Origin: Thermoplasmatales archaeon
Lineage (GTDB): Archaea > Thermoplasmatota > JASEFT01 > JAUWIS01
Reading direction: 5' to 3'
DNA length: 11,468 bases
Assembly (NCBI GenBank): GCA_030019485.1
Contig: JASEEW010000048.1
Location: 1 to 11,468, forward strand
The position numbers and the translations under genes were made by a program. The notes below the pieces were generated by a model, which was given only the letters and a program-made list of their open reading frames with translations, was not told where the DNA came from and searched no databases. Positions 5,806 through 11,467 of this stretch are shown here, piece after piece (the stretch's first letter is position 1; the number at the start of each line of letters is the position of its first letter).

Positions 5806-6365
5806 CGCTCTTCCTTTCTAGGCTTCTGCACAAACAAATAGTACTTCTGATGGGGGTCTGATAGTTCAAGTTCAATCCTTTTTGCAATAATCTTATCAGG
5901 GGTTTTAAGCATCGTCCTTTTTCCTATGTCCTCAAAACCGCTGAATATGCCTTTTTTCCTCTCCTCCAAAAAGGATAAAAGTGTTTTTCTTCCAAGCCCT
6001 GGAAGAAGTTCTAACACATGAAAACGCGTTGTTATTGGTGAAGCACTGTTAAAAAATTTTATAAAATATTCCTCTTTTGCCTTCACAATGTCAAGCAGAA
6101 TATATGGGAGTTCCCCCTGGGCTGCGCTTGTCAAACCATCATACCCTATTCTTCTTTTCACATGAGCTATTTTCTCTCTTTTTTCCATTTCCTTCCCAAT
6201 GTACACCTTTTCACCAGCATTTAATGCAACCCCTGGTTTTGGTGTTAGTTCAAGGATTTTAAACTCGGAGTCTCCTATGCCGTATGCAACAGGCTCTCTT
6301 CTGAATCTTTTCTGGTCAGGAAGCCCTGATGCTAAATAATCTAAAATGTATGCAAAATCTTCCAT
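5802..6365 (-). CDS. DUF655 helix-hairpin-helix protein
   Basis: The 187-aa protein belongs to the archaeal DUF655 family, always found near rpoF and ksgA in euryarchaeal-type operons. The N-terminal half (about 1-65) is a beta-rich module with REPVAYGIGDSEFKILEL and GEKVYIGKE. The C-terminal part carries a helix-hairpin-helix, LELLPGLGRKTLLSFLEER (118-136), and the FSGFEDI stretch typical of DNA/RNA-binding HhH units. It is likely a cytosolic nucleic-acid-binding protein of unknown biochemical role. Context points to ribosome maturation or transcription. The ATG has an SD (GGAG, minus strand, 6374-6377) next to the rpoF stop, five bases away. Its own stop overlaps the ksgA start (ATGA). Confidence 0.9.
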   Translation of the reverse strand: MEDFAYILDYLASGLPDQKRFRREPVAYGIGDSEFKILELTPKPGVALNAGEKVYIGKEMEKREKIAHVKRRIGYDGLTSAAQGELPYILLDIVKAKEEYFIKFFNSASPITTRFHVLELLPGLGRKTLLSFLEERKKGIFSGFEDIGKRTMLKTPDKIIAKRIELELSDPHQKYYLFVQKPRKEER

Positions 6366-6370
6366 ATCAA

Positions 6371-6685
6371 CTACTCCACATATTTTTTAACAATATCAAG
6401 TATACGTTCAGTTTCCTCTTTATCTAGCGTAACCCGCTCCTTTGCGAAAATCACCTTTATATCATCCGGATGTGTTGGCAGCAGGTCTGCTATTTTATAT
6501 GCAACCGGCTCTGGCATTTTCTCAATTTTTCTCAGCTCCTCTATTAAAGCATTTGTTTTGACCAAATTAAGTTTTGCAAATTTTTGAGTATGCTCTAATG
6601 CAAACTTTTGCTCGGGGGACAACTCCCGGTCCTTCTGCTCTTTTTCCAGGATTTTTTTCACCTCAGCAATTGATACATACCTCAT
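6371..6685 (-). CDS. rpoF: DNA-directed RNA polymerase subunit F (Rpb4)
   Basis: The 104-aa protein is the archaeal Rpb4 homologue, which pairs with RpoE (Rpb7) to form the polymerase stalk that binds nascent RNA. Recognisable features are the N-terminal RYVSIAEVKKILE, LSPEQKFALEHTQKFAKL and the helical HRDC-like end PEPVAYKIADLLPTHPDDIKVIFAKERVTLDKEETERIL. Length is normal for the family. The SD AAGGTG (minus strand, 6690-6695) lies four bases before the ATG. Between rpl21e and this gene lies a hairpin array (6710-6830), the only sizeable gap in the operon. It may set the ratio of ribosomal protein to polymerase subunit by RNA processing or attenuation, but this is inference. Confidence 0.95.
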   Translation of the reverse strand: MRYVSIAEVKKILEKEQKDRELSPEQKFALEHTQKFAKLNLVKTNALIEELRKIEKMPEPVAYKIADLLPTHPDDIKVIFAKERVTLDKEETERILDIVKKYVE

Positions 6686-6709
6686 TTTACACCTTCCTCA
6701 GATGCTTTT

Positions 6710-6830
6710 GGAATTGCTTACCTCAATTCCTCGCATTATACGGAAATGTTAGCCACATTTCTGTAGATATTTCGGAATTCCCTCTAGGTAATTCCTCGCA
6801 TCATTCGGAAAATGTTTCACATTTTCCGAA
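6710..6830. repeat. Array of four phased hairpins (family B2)
   Basis: This is the same architecture as 4519-4701. The hairpins are GGAATTG/CAATTCC (6710-6716 with 6724-6730); GAAATGT/ACATTTC (6743-6749 with 6755-6761, stem extendable by a wobble pair); GGAATT/AATTCC with an inner CCT/AGG after one mismatch (6774-6795); and a perfect 12-bp stem, TTCGGAAAATGT/ACATTTTCCGAA (6804-6815 with 6819-6830). The GGAA-type stems start at 6710, 6742, 6774 and 6807, a period of 32-33. The linkers are 11 nt (TCGCATTATAC, GTAGATATTTC, TCGCATCATTC). The last hairpin contains the stop codon of rpl21e. Confidence 0.9.
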
Positions 6831-7104
6831 GATGCTCTGGGTTTGCTATAATCTTTTTAATTTTATTGCCATCTTTTATCTCAAGCAGATACGCACTGCC
6901 CTGCGGTTTAATTATTCTGCCGGTAAGACCATGGAATCTGGGATGAGGCTGCCCTTTCTGTATGCTTGGGTCAATGACTATACTGGCTTTTTCCCCAGGA
7001 TTAAATAACTGCAGGCTCCTCGTAATAGGGGATAGACCTCTCTCCCTGGGTTTTTTCCTCAACTGCCTTGTTCTTCTTCTAAGCCCTTTCGATGCCTTCA
7101 CCAT
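6817..7104 (-). CDS. rpl21e: 50S ribosomal protein L21e
   Basis: The 95-aa basic protein matches archaeal/eukaryotic L21e, a large-subunit protein. It has the N-terminal KASKGLRRRTRQLRKKPRERG, the central VIDPSIQKGQPHPRFHGLTG with GRII following, and the terminal IANPEHLRKM. The start overlaps the 3' end of pus10 by 26 bases. An SD (GGTG, in GATAGGTGTAGAATATG on the minus strand) lies six bases before the ATG. The last codons (CTT CGG AAA ATG TGA) are part of the fourth hairpin of the family B2 array, so the array appears to have taken over the extreme C-terminus. Family members normally also end just after the EHL motif, so function should not be affected. Confidence 0.95.
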   Translation of the reverse strand: MVKASKGLRRRTRQLRKKPRERGLSPITRSLQLFNPGEKASIVIDPSIQKGQPHPRFHGLTGRIIKPQGSAYLLEIKDGNKIKKIIANPEHLRKM

Positions 7105-8407
7105 ATTCTACACCTATCACATCCAGTTCTTTAACCCTGCATTCTATTCCAAGCATTTCTGCGATGCTGGGCAGTGTTCTTCCATTATCGCCGCTCACCA
7201 GCTCTTTTACGTATAAGCCGCTTTCACCTTTTATAATGAAGGTAGCAATTTCATCAGCAGACTCAACCTTGAAATCCAAGACTTTTCTTTCCCTGATTTT
7301 GTCTGCTCTTCTGTGCACAACCCTCAGAGGTGTCCTTTGGGTTACTGTGATAGGAAATGCATTCTCTAGTTCTTTAAGTTTTTCCTCACTGACAGATTTC
7401 TCAAGGAGGACAACAACCCTGTAGGTTTTTTCAGGCTTTGCATCCTTGATTTTTACAACCTCACTGGCATCAGACAACCGTATACCTGAGACTTCAACCC
7501 TGCCTTTTCCAAAATCATTAATCTCTTTTTCCATTTTTTTTAGGTCAAGATATCTTTTCGCCGGGTTTCTGATTTCAAGTATGAAAGGCCTGCCGTTCCC
7601 AAGCATCCTTGCATCAACATCTTCTCTGCCCATCCCATGAAAAAAATGCCCGGAGCCATTTGTTTTCTCCATAACAACTTTTGCAATTATTTCTTCAACA
7701 GAGGTAGAATACATTTTCCCTGTGAAACTACATTTTTCACATCCTTTCCCCCAGCATTTTTTGCACGGCCATTTTGTCTGGGGGATCCCCCTGAGAAATT
7801 TTTTGTACCTCCCATAAATAAACAAGGAGGAGAGCTGAAGTGTTACATTATCGTATCTTGTGTCCACGATTGCTGTGATGTCAGGACTGGAAAAGTTCAC
7901 CTTTTTTCCTGTTTTTTCTTCAACGATTTTCCCGATTTCCCTGTTAATCTCAGATTTCATCTGCTCATGATATTCAAGATTTAGTCTATCCCGGAGTTCC
8001 TCCTCCCTTTCAATTATCTCACTGTCAATTTTTGAGCCTACAAGAAAAGAGGAAAACTCATATTTTCTCATTTTTTCAATAGCAAGCAATGCGAATTTTT
8101 CTGTTTCATCAAAAATGTTTCCGCAGAGCCAGCAGTCAACCCTGGTAGGGCTTTTGAGTGCTGAGAAACGCGCTACATCCTCCTCTTTTAACTCTCTGAC
8201 AGCTTTTTTCAGGCAATACCGTACAGCCCTTCCCCTTTCAGCATTGCCAAAACCATGACCAAATTTTCCAAAAAGACGCCCAAGGCAGTGGTCACATAAA
8301 CTGTATTCTGATAATTCGTTTTTTATCTCCACTAAACTCTGCAACATAGATTTTTTACGTGAAATCTCGTCGCAAAGGACTTCGGTTGCAGAGTTTACAG
8401 CACCCAT
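7079..8407 (-). CDS. pus10: tRNA pseudouridine synthase Pus10
   Basis: The 442-aa enzyme makes pseudouridine at tRNA positions 54 and 55 in archaea. The N-terminal zinc-binding region has CDHC (38-41) and CWLC (92-95), and a THUMP-like region follows (about 120-200). A further pair, CKKC and CEKC (215-226), precedes the catalytic domain, where GMGREDVDARMLGNGRPF (258-275) carries the catalytic Asp265. GESGLYVKELVSGDNGRTLPS (394-414) is the other family signature. The ORF starts at 8407, five bases from the porG stop, without a clear SD. Residues 4-25 are encoded by a 63-bp family C element. Met21 (8347), supplied by the element, would give the usual spacing to CDHC, so either start is possible. 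It overlaps rpl21e. Confidence 0.95.
   Translation of the reverse strand: MGAVNSATEVLCDEISRKKSMLQSLVEIKNELSEYSLCDHCLGRLFGKFGHGFGNAERGRAVRYCLKKAVRELKEEDVARFSALKSPTRVDCWLCGNIFDETEKFALLAIEKMRKYEFSSFLVGSKIDSEIIEREEELRDRLNLEYHEQMKSEINREIGKIVEEKTGKKVNFSSPDITAIVDTRYDNVTLQLSSLFIYGRYKKFLRGIPQTKWPCKKCWGKGCEKCSFTGKMYSTSVEEIIAKVVMEKTNGSGHFFHGMGREDVDARMLGNGRPFILEIRNPAKRYLDLKKMEKEINDFGKGRVEVSGIRLSDASEVVKIKDAKPEKTYRVVVLLEKSVSEEKLKELENAFPITVTQRTPLRVVHRRADKIRERKVLDFKVESADEIATFIIKGESGLYVKELVSGDNGRTLPSIAEMLGIECRVKELDVIGVEYGEGIERA
8334..8396. repeat. Family C palindromic element at the pus10 5' end
   Basis: The perfect 12-bp terminal arms are AAACTCTGCAAC (8334-8345) and GTTGCAGAGTTT (8385-8396). An inner hairpin is formed by AGATTT (8348-8353) and AAATCT (8362-8367). 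It is inverted relative to the gene compared with the ksgA copy. The single C/T arm difference from the ksgA element is matched by a G/A difference in the other arm, so pairing is kept. Confidence 0.9.
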
Positions 8408-8411
8408 AAAA

Positions 8412-8954
8412 TCACATTATAACCTTTTCATATGCTTCCTTTGCAGCATTAACATTCTCTTCTTTTTTCGCTGGGGCCATTTCCTTTATGGATTTCAGGA
8501 TGGAGTCTATTTTTACGATGCTGCTTGCCTTTGCAAATGCACCAAGTATCGCTGTGTTGATAATCGGTGCCATCCTTGAGCCGAGTTTGTGTTTTAACGC
8601 AATCCCTGTTGCATCAACCGTTGCGATTTTTGCATCCATTTTTATTTCATCAGGCCTGCGGTTGGTGTTGATAAGTACAGAACCATTTTTTTTCAATCCC
8701 TCCAGAACATTCACGGTTTTCATCAATTTTGAGTCAAGAACGACAACAAAATCAGGCTCATAAATCTCATATTTTATCCTTATCGGCTTGCTGTCTATTC
8801 TTGCGAACGCGGTTACGGGCGCACCCCTTCTCTCAACACCAAAAAAAGGAAATGATTGCACATCCTTGCCTTCCTTGAAGCAGGCATCTGCCAGTATGTT
8901 TGCTGCTGTTACAGCACCCTGCCCTCCCCTGCCATGGAAACGTATTTCTATCAT
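8412..8954 (-). CDS. porG: 2-oxoacid:ferredoxin oxidoreductase, gamma subunit
   Basis: The 180-aa protein is the gamma-type subunit of pyruvate/2-oxoacid:ferredoxin oxidoreductase, which makes acyl-CoA and reduced ferredoxin. Signature stretches are [17 protein letters not shown] (6-22), [26 protein letters not shown] and [16 protein letters not shown]. Length is normal for a separate gamma subunit. It heads the minus-strand operon, just before pus10. The delta (ferredoxin), alpha and beta subunits that usually follow porG are not here, so they must be encoded elsewhere or lost. The ATG has no SD but a TATA-like box 24-31 bases upstream, which suggests a leaderless mRNA. Substrate specificity (pyruvate, 2-oxoglutarate or 2-oxoisovalerate) is not readable from this subunit. 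Confidence 0.92.
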
Positions 8955-8977
8955 AAAACATGAATGGTGTTTGTCAG

Positions 8978-8985
8978 AAATAAGT
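8978..8985 (-). promoter_or_regulatory. TATA-like box of the porG-pus10 operon
   Basis: ACTTATTT on the minus strand, in the context GCAAAACTTATTTC, is 24-31 bases before the porG ATG (8954). No SD is present, so transcription probably begins at or just before the start codon. Confidence 0.5.
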
Positions 8986-9019
8986 TTTGCCTAAATGAAT
9001 GATTAGGGCTTCGGGGATT

Positions 9020-9118
9020 GGATATAACATCGGCATTAACAGAAGTTTTTCGACCGTAGGGAGAAAAAATTGGGAAAGCGAAGTGCAACGAGGTTTCCTG
9101 TTAATGCCTGTTATGTGC
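9020..9118 (-). other. attC-like recombination site of the methyltransferase cassette
   Basis: Read on the minus strand: outer box R'' GCACATAAC (9118-9110), one base, L'' GGCATTAACAG (9108-9098), a 55-nt variable middle, L' CTGTTAATGCC (9042-9032), three bases, then R' GTTATATCC (9028-9020). L''/L' pair over 11 bp and R''/R' over ACATAAC with one wobble. Outside, CCCCGAA and TTCGGGG (9118-9124, 9010-9016) can extend the stem. AAC...GTT core ends, two nested stem pairs and asymmetric spacers follow attC design. One consensus base of RYYYAAC is off, and the spacers are shorter than in classic sites. Confidence 0.65.
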
Positions 9119-9176
9119 CCCGAACGGAACGAAGTGAAGTGAGAATGCAATGGGATTCGGAGCGAAGCGGAGAAAG

Positions 9177-9191
9177 TCCGCCGTAGCCCGC
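9177..9191. repeat. Left arm of a GC-rich inverted pair flanking the cassette gene
   Basis: TCCGCCGTAGCCCGC matches the reverse complement of 9979-9993 at 12 of 15 positions. It begins four bases beyond the methyltransferase stop codon. The adjoining 9125-9176 holds two degenerate copies of a CGGARCGAAGYGRAG motif. Confidence 0.75.
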
Positions 9192-9194
9192 CAA

Positions 9195-9935
9195 TTATTT
9201 TTCAATTATCCAGACCATTTCTTGTTTATACGATTTCAAAGGTTTACGATTGAAACCAGCATATACTTTCCAAGTTTTGAAGCCCACAAGGCTTAATAAT
9301 AATTCAAATTCTCTTTTGTAAATGAAAGCAAGTTGGAACTTATCTTCCCAAACAGTTTTGTCTTTTTCTTTTAAGGTATTTATAAACTCAATGATTTGAT
9401 TCACTTCGTCAACGAAATACGATTTATTGATTAAGATATACTTTTTATCTTTGGATTTTATAGTTTCTCTGATTTCTTTCCCATAAGTTTTCAAAATGAC
9501 TTCTGGATTTGGAAAAAAGAAATTAAGTATCAATTTTCCATTTGGTGCAAGATGATTTCTAATATTCTTCAAAGTTTTGATTTGGTCTTCAATTGTCAGA
9601 TTATGCAAAAATGACCTGAATGGAATAATAATTAAAGAGAATTTCTTGTTAAGTTTGAAAGTTCTCATATCTGCTTTTTTGACTTTTGATTCTAATCCCA
9701 ATTTTTTAGCTTTCGTTTCGAGAACTTTTAGCATGTTTCCAGAAATATCAACACCATAAGCATCAACACCATCTTTGAGTATTTCTAAATAAATTCTACC
9801 TGTCCCACAAGCGATTTCTAAAACTTTACCTTTTGCCTTGCGGGCTTCCTTTCTATAAAAATCTATATCGTCTTTGTATTTTCCGTAAATCAAATCGTAA
9901 ACATTTGCCCATTTTTCAAAATTTTGCATGTTCAT
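9195..9935 (-). CDS. Class I SAM-dependent methyltransferase (cassette gene)
   Basis: From the ATG at 9935 the product is 246 aa. It has a Rossmann SAM fold: motif I VLEIACGTGRIYLEI, motif II AYGVDISGNMLKVLE, the acidic ADMRTF, then SLIIIPFRSFLHNLT and LAPNGKLILNFFFPNP (post-motif segment). The C-terminal half is a beta-rich region with a high Lys content. The substrate is not recognised. The open frame continues upstream to an ATG at 10001, but that lies inside the attC-like box and gives an odd Pro-rich start. The 9935 ATG has a TATA-like box at leaderless distance, and the ATG at 9929 is an alternative. The gene is more AT-rich than the porG-ksgA operon, and its position between attC-like sites marks it as acquired. 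Confidence 0.88.
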   Translation of the reverse strand: MNMQNFEKWANVYDLIYGKYKDDIDFYRKEARKAKGKVLEIACGTGRIYLEILKDGVDAYGVDISGNMLKVLETKAKKLGLESKVKKADMRTFKLNKKFSLIIIPFRSFLHNLTIEDQIKTLKNIRNHLAPNGKLILNFFFPNPEVILKTYGKEIRETIKSKDKKYILINKSYFVDEVNQIIEFINTLKEKDKTVWEDKFQLAFIYKREFELLLSLVGFKTWKVYAGFNRKPLKSYKQEMVWIIEK

Positions 9936-9956
9936 AATGTTAATTTGTTTTAACAG

Positions 9957-9965
9957 TTTATAAAA
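9957..9965 (-). promoter_or_regulatory. TATA-like box inside the cassette
   Basis: TTTTATAAA on the minus strand lies 22-30 bases before the ATG at 9935, with no SD in between. This suggests that the cassette gene carries its own archaeal-type promoter. AT-rich DNA makes chance matches fairly likely. Confidence 0.45.
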
Positions 9966-9978
9966 TCTTCCATTTGAA

Positions 9979-9993
9979 GCGGGCGGAGGCGGA
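9979..9993. repeat. Right arm of the GC-rich inverted pair
   Basis: GCGGGCGGAGGCGGA pairs with 9177-9191 and lies just inside the cassette start. Together the two arms bracket the methyltransferase gene. Confidence 0.75.
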
Positions 9994-9995
9994 TT

Positions 9996-10090
9996 GCACA
10001 TAACGTTCCCAGCATAAAAGAAGTCCTGAGCGTTAGCGAAGGATTTGGGTGAATGCCATAAGGCACGAACCTTTTATGCTGTGTTAGGCG
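9996..10090 (-). other. attC-like site ending the upstream methyltransferase cassette
   Basis: Read on the minus strand: R'' CGCCTAAC (10090-10083, perfect RYYYAAC consensus), one base, L'' CAGCATAAAAG (10081-10071), a 50-nt middle with its own small hairpins (TGCC/GGCA), L' CTTTTATGCTG (10020-10010), five bases, then R' GTTATGTGC (10004-9996). L''/L' pair perfectly over 11 bp. R''/R' pair only partly, as expected when R' belongs to the next cassette. It lies 44 bases after the stop of the 317-aa methyltransferase gene. Confidence 0.7.
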
Positions 10091-10133
10091 ACGTTCCGCA
10101 GAGTTGTAACATATGTGTGCTAATTTTAACAAA

Positions 10134-11087
10134 TCATTCCCCCTTCTTTTGTGCAAGAAAAACTATACTACACCCTGGGAGAGAAATTGGGATCCTTTCT
10201 TCAATCTTAGCTAAGAATGAAAAGAGATTTCTTAGCCACGTTGGTGGATTTGTCATATCGAGATAAGTGCTAGGAATAAGATTAGTTATAGAATGAATGG
10301 TCCATTTCTTCAATACTTTGAGTCGAAACTCAGAGAACTCACGCTTTAGACCCTTCACGGTAAAAAGTTTTATTTTCATATTGATAGGATTCTCAGGATT
10401 ACCGAAAGGATAATCAACAGAAATATACTCCGTTGGTGGCATAAAAATTGCGCTCATCGCCTCTCTTAAGGATGTACCATACCCCAATCTATTCCGCAAA
10501 ACAGCATCTATTACCGTCCATAAAAGATCGATATTCCATCTTGATTCAACCTCCAACAAAAAAGTGCCACTAGGTCTTAGAACTCTCTCGATTTCTGAAA
10601 GTGCTAGGTGATGATCATCAATAAAACTAAGTGTACTACCGGCACAGTTAACATGATCAAAACTTTCGTTTGGAAACGGTAGGCTTCTAGCATCAGCCAC
10701 CTGAAAACTTGGAGGAATATATTTCTCTCCAACGTTTCTCTCTCTTAAAAGAGAAAATATTAGTCTATTATATTTATCCACGAAATCAAAATATACTGGA
10801 AACAAGACCTTTTCCTTGTTTAGATTGAAAGATGATGACTTTTTCTTTGCAATCTCTATCAAATCCTCAGCAATGTCAACTCCCACCACACGAGCTCCCA
10901 CAGCGCTGTGCAGAAATGATTGAAAACCCGTTCCACATCCAACATCTAGTACTGTTTGGGGGTTGTACCTACAGATAACCTCCCTTGCAATAATAAAATG
11001 AAGACGAGAAAATAGCCATGCATACCACAAATCATGTATGTCATCATACTCATTTGCCATCTTATTAAATATCTCAGCAACTTCCAT
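10134..11087 (-). CDS. Class I SAM-dependent methyltransferase (UbiE-like)
   Basis: The 317-aa protein has VLDVGCGTGFQSF (46-58, SAM motif I), VVGVDIAEDLIEIAKK (motif II), VADARSLPFPNESFDHVNC (acidic loop and motif IV) and IERVLRPSGTFLLEVES (post-motif strand), the order of UbiE/COQ5-type small-molecule methyltransferases. The C-terminal 130 residues are not recognised and hold hydrophobic and basic stretches (LKKWTIHSITNLIPS, LRNLFSFLAKIE). The substrate is unknown. The ATG has a GAGG SD overlapping the stop region of the upstream gene, with an eight-base gap, so the two are co-transcribed. An attC-like site follows 44 bases after the stop, which suggests this pair is also cassette-borne. 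Confidence 0.88.
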   Translation of the reverse strand: MEVAEIFNKMANEYDDIHDLWYAWLFSRLHFIIAREVICRYNPQTVLDVGCGTGFQSFLHSAVGARVVGVDIAEDLIEIAKKKSSSFNLNKEKVLFPVYFDFVDKYNRLIFSLLRERNVGEKYIPPSFQVADARSLPFPNESFDHVNCAGSTLSFIDDHHLALSEIERVLRPSGTFLLEVESRWNIDLLWTVIDAVLRNRLGYGTSLREAMSAIFMPPTEYISVDYPFGNPENPINMKIKLFTVKGLKREFSEFRLKVLKKWTIHSITNLIPSTYLDMTNPPTWLRNLFSFLAKIEERIPISLPGCSIVFLAQKKGE

Positions 11088-11095
11088 TTAATCCC

Positions 11096-11467
11096 TCATC
11101 CACCAAAGAGTCCTCTAATAAAATCCCAAAGGGCAATAACCACGGTTAACCCTGTTGCAATTGCGAGTAAAGTGGCTGCTACTTTTTTGACTGTAGAACT
11201 AAGATTAATAGATGTGTAGCCATCATCATGATGTTGGATAAACTTACGTTTTAAACAGAGTATTGGCGTTTTAAGATGCTCACTTAACTTTCTACGTAAG
11301 TCAGACTCATCGAATCCCTCCTCTGCAGTTTTGACAAGTCTCAACAGATAATATAACCCTAAAATAGCCGATGCGGTATCTTCTACATCTTCCCAATTTC
11401 CATTCTCTGTATCCTGATGAACAAAAAACCAGTCAACCACTTTTTGAAGGAGGTCCTGATTATTAAC
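11096..11467 (-). CDS. C-terminal part of a membrane-anchored protein (5' end outside the window)
   Basis: The frame stays open to the window edge, so only the last 123 or so residues are seen. A GTG at 11440 is in frame but has no SD, so the gene probably begins further right. DTENGNWEDVEDTASAILGL resembles the repeat motif of alpha-alpha-barrel proteins such as terpenoid cyclases and prenyltransferases (GxW followed by DTA). The match is short and tentative. A basic region and one C-terminal hydrophobic helix follow (about the last 30 residues, ending IRGLFGG), giving a tail anchor. It is the first visible gene of the pair with the 317-aa methyltransferase. Joint action on an isoprenoid-like or other membrane-associated substrate is speculation. 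Confidence 0.6.
   Translation of the reverse strand, partial: VNNQDLLQKVVDWFFVHQDTENGNWEDVEDTASAILGLYYLLRLVKTAEEGFDESDLRRKLSEHLKTPILCLKRKFIQHHDDGYTSINLSSTVKKVAATLLAIATGLTVVIALWDFIRGLFGG

Larger units (their letters stand above)
9028..10003 (-). mobile_element. Putative integron gene cassette (976 bp)
   Basis: On the minus strand the cassette would run from the TT of GTTATGTGC (10003) to the G of GTTATATCC (9028). It holds one gene in cassette orientation with its attC-like site 77 bases after the stop. When circularised, its first bases plus G give GTTATGTGC, the exact reverse complement of its own R'' GCACATAAC. This is the diagnostic geometry of cassettes, because attC boxes are split across the junction. 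The gene is AT-rich with GC-rich ends, unlike the neighbouring operon. No integrase gene lies in the window. Confidence 0.65.

Noticed and set aside
7092..7984. Plus-strand frames opposite pus10
   Set aside because: They are shadows of pus10. They show no domain, and their composition is typical of antisense translation.
9010..9124. Reading the 9010-9124 inverted repeat as a simple terminator or a MITE
   Set aside because: The structure has two nested stems with offset spacers, AAC/GTT core ends and box complementarity to the far end of the gene. An attC-like site explains these features better, and no target-site duplication is seen.
9936..10001. Methyltransferase start at the ATG at 10001
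   Set aside because: This ATG is part of the attC-like GTTATGTGC box, and the added residues (Pro-rich) have no similarity to a methyltransferase N-terminus. The ATG at 9935 has a TATA-like box at the right distance.
10091..10133. A tRNA or small RNA gene between the attC-like site and the UbiE-like gene
   Set aside because: It is too short and shows no cloverleaf arms or T-loop motif.
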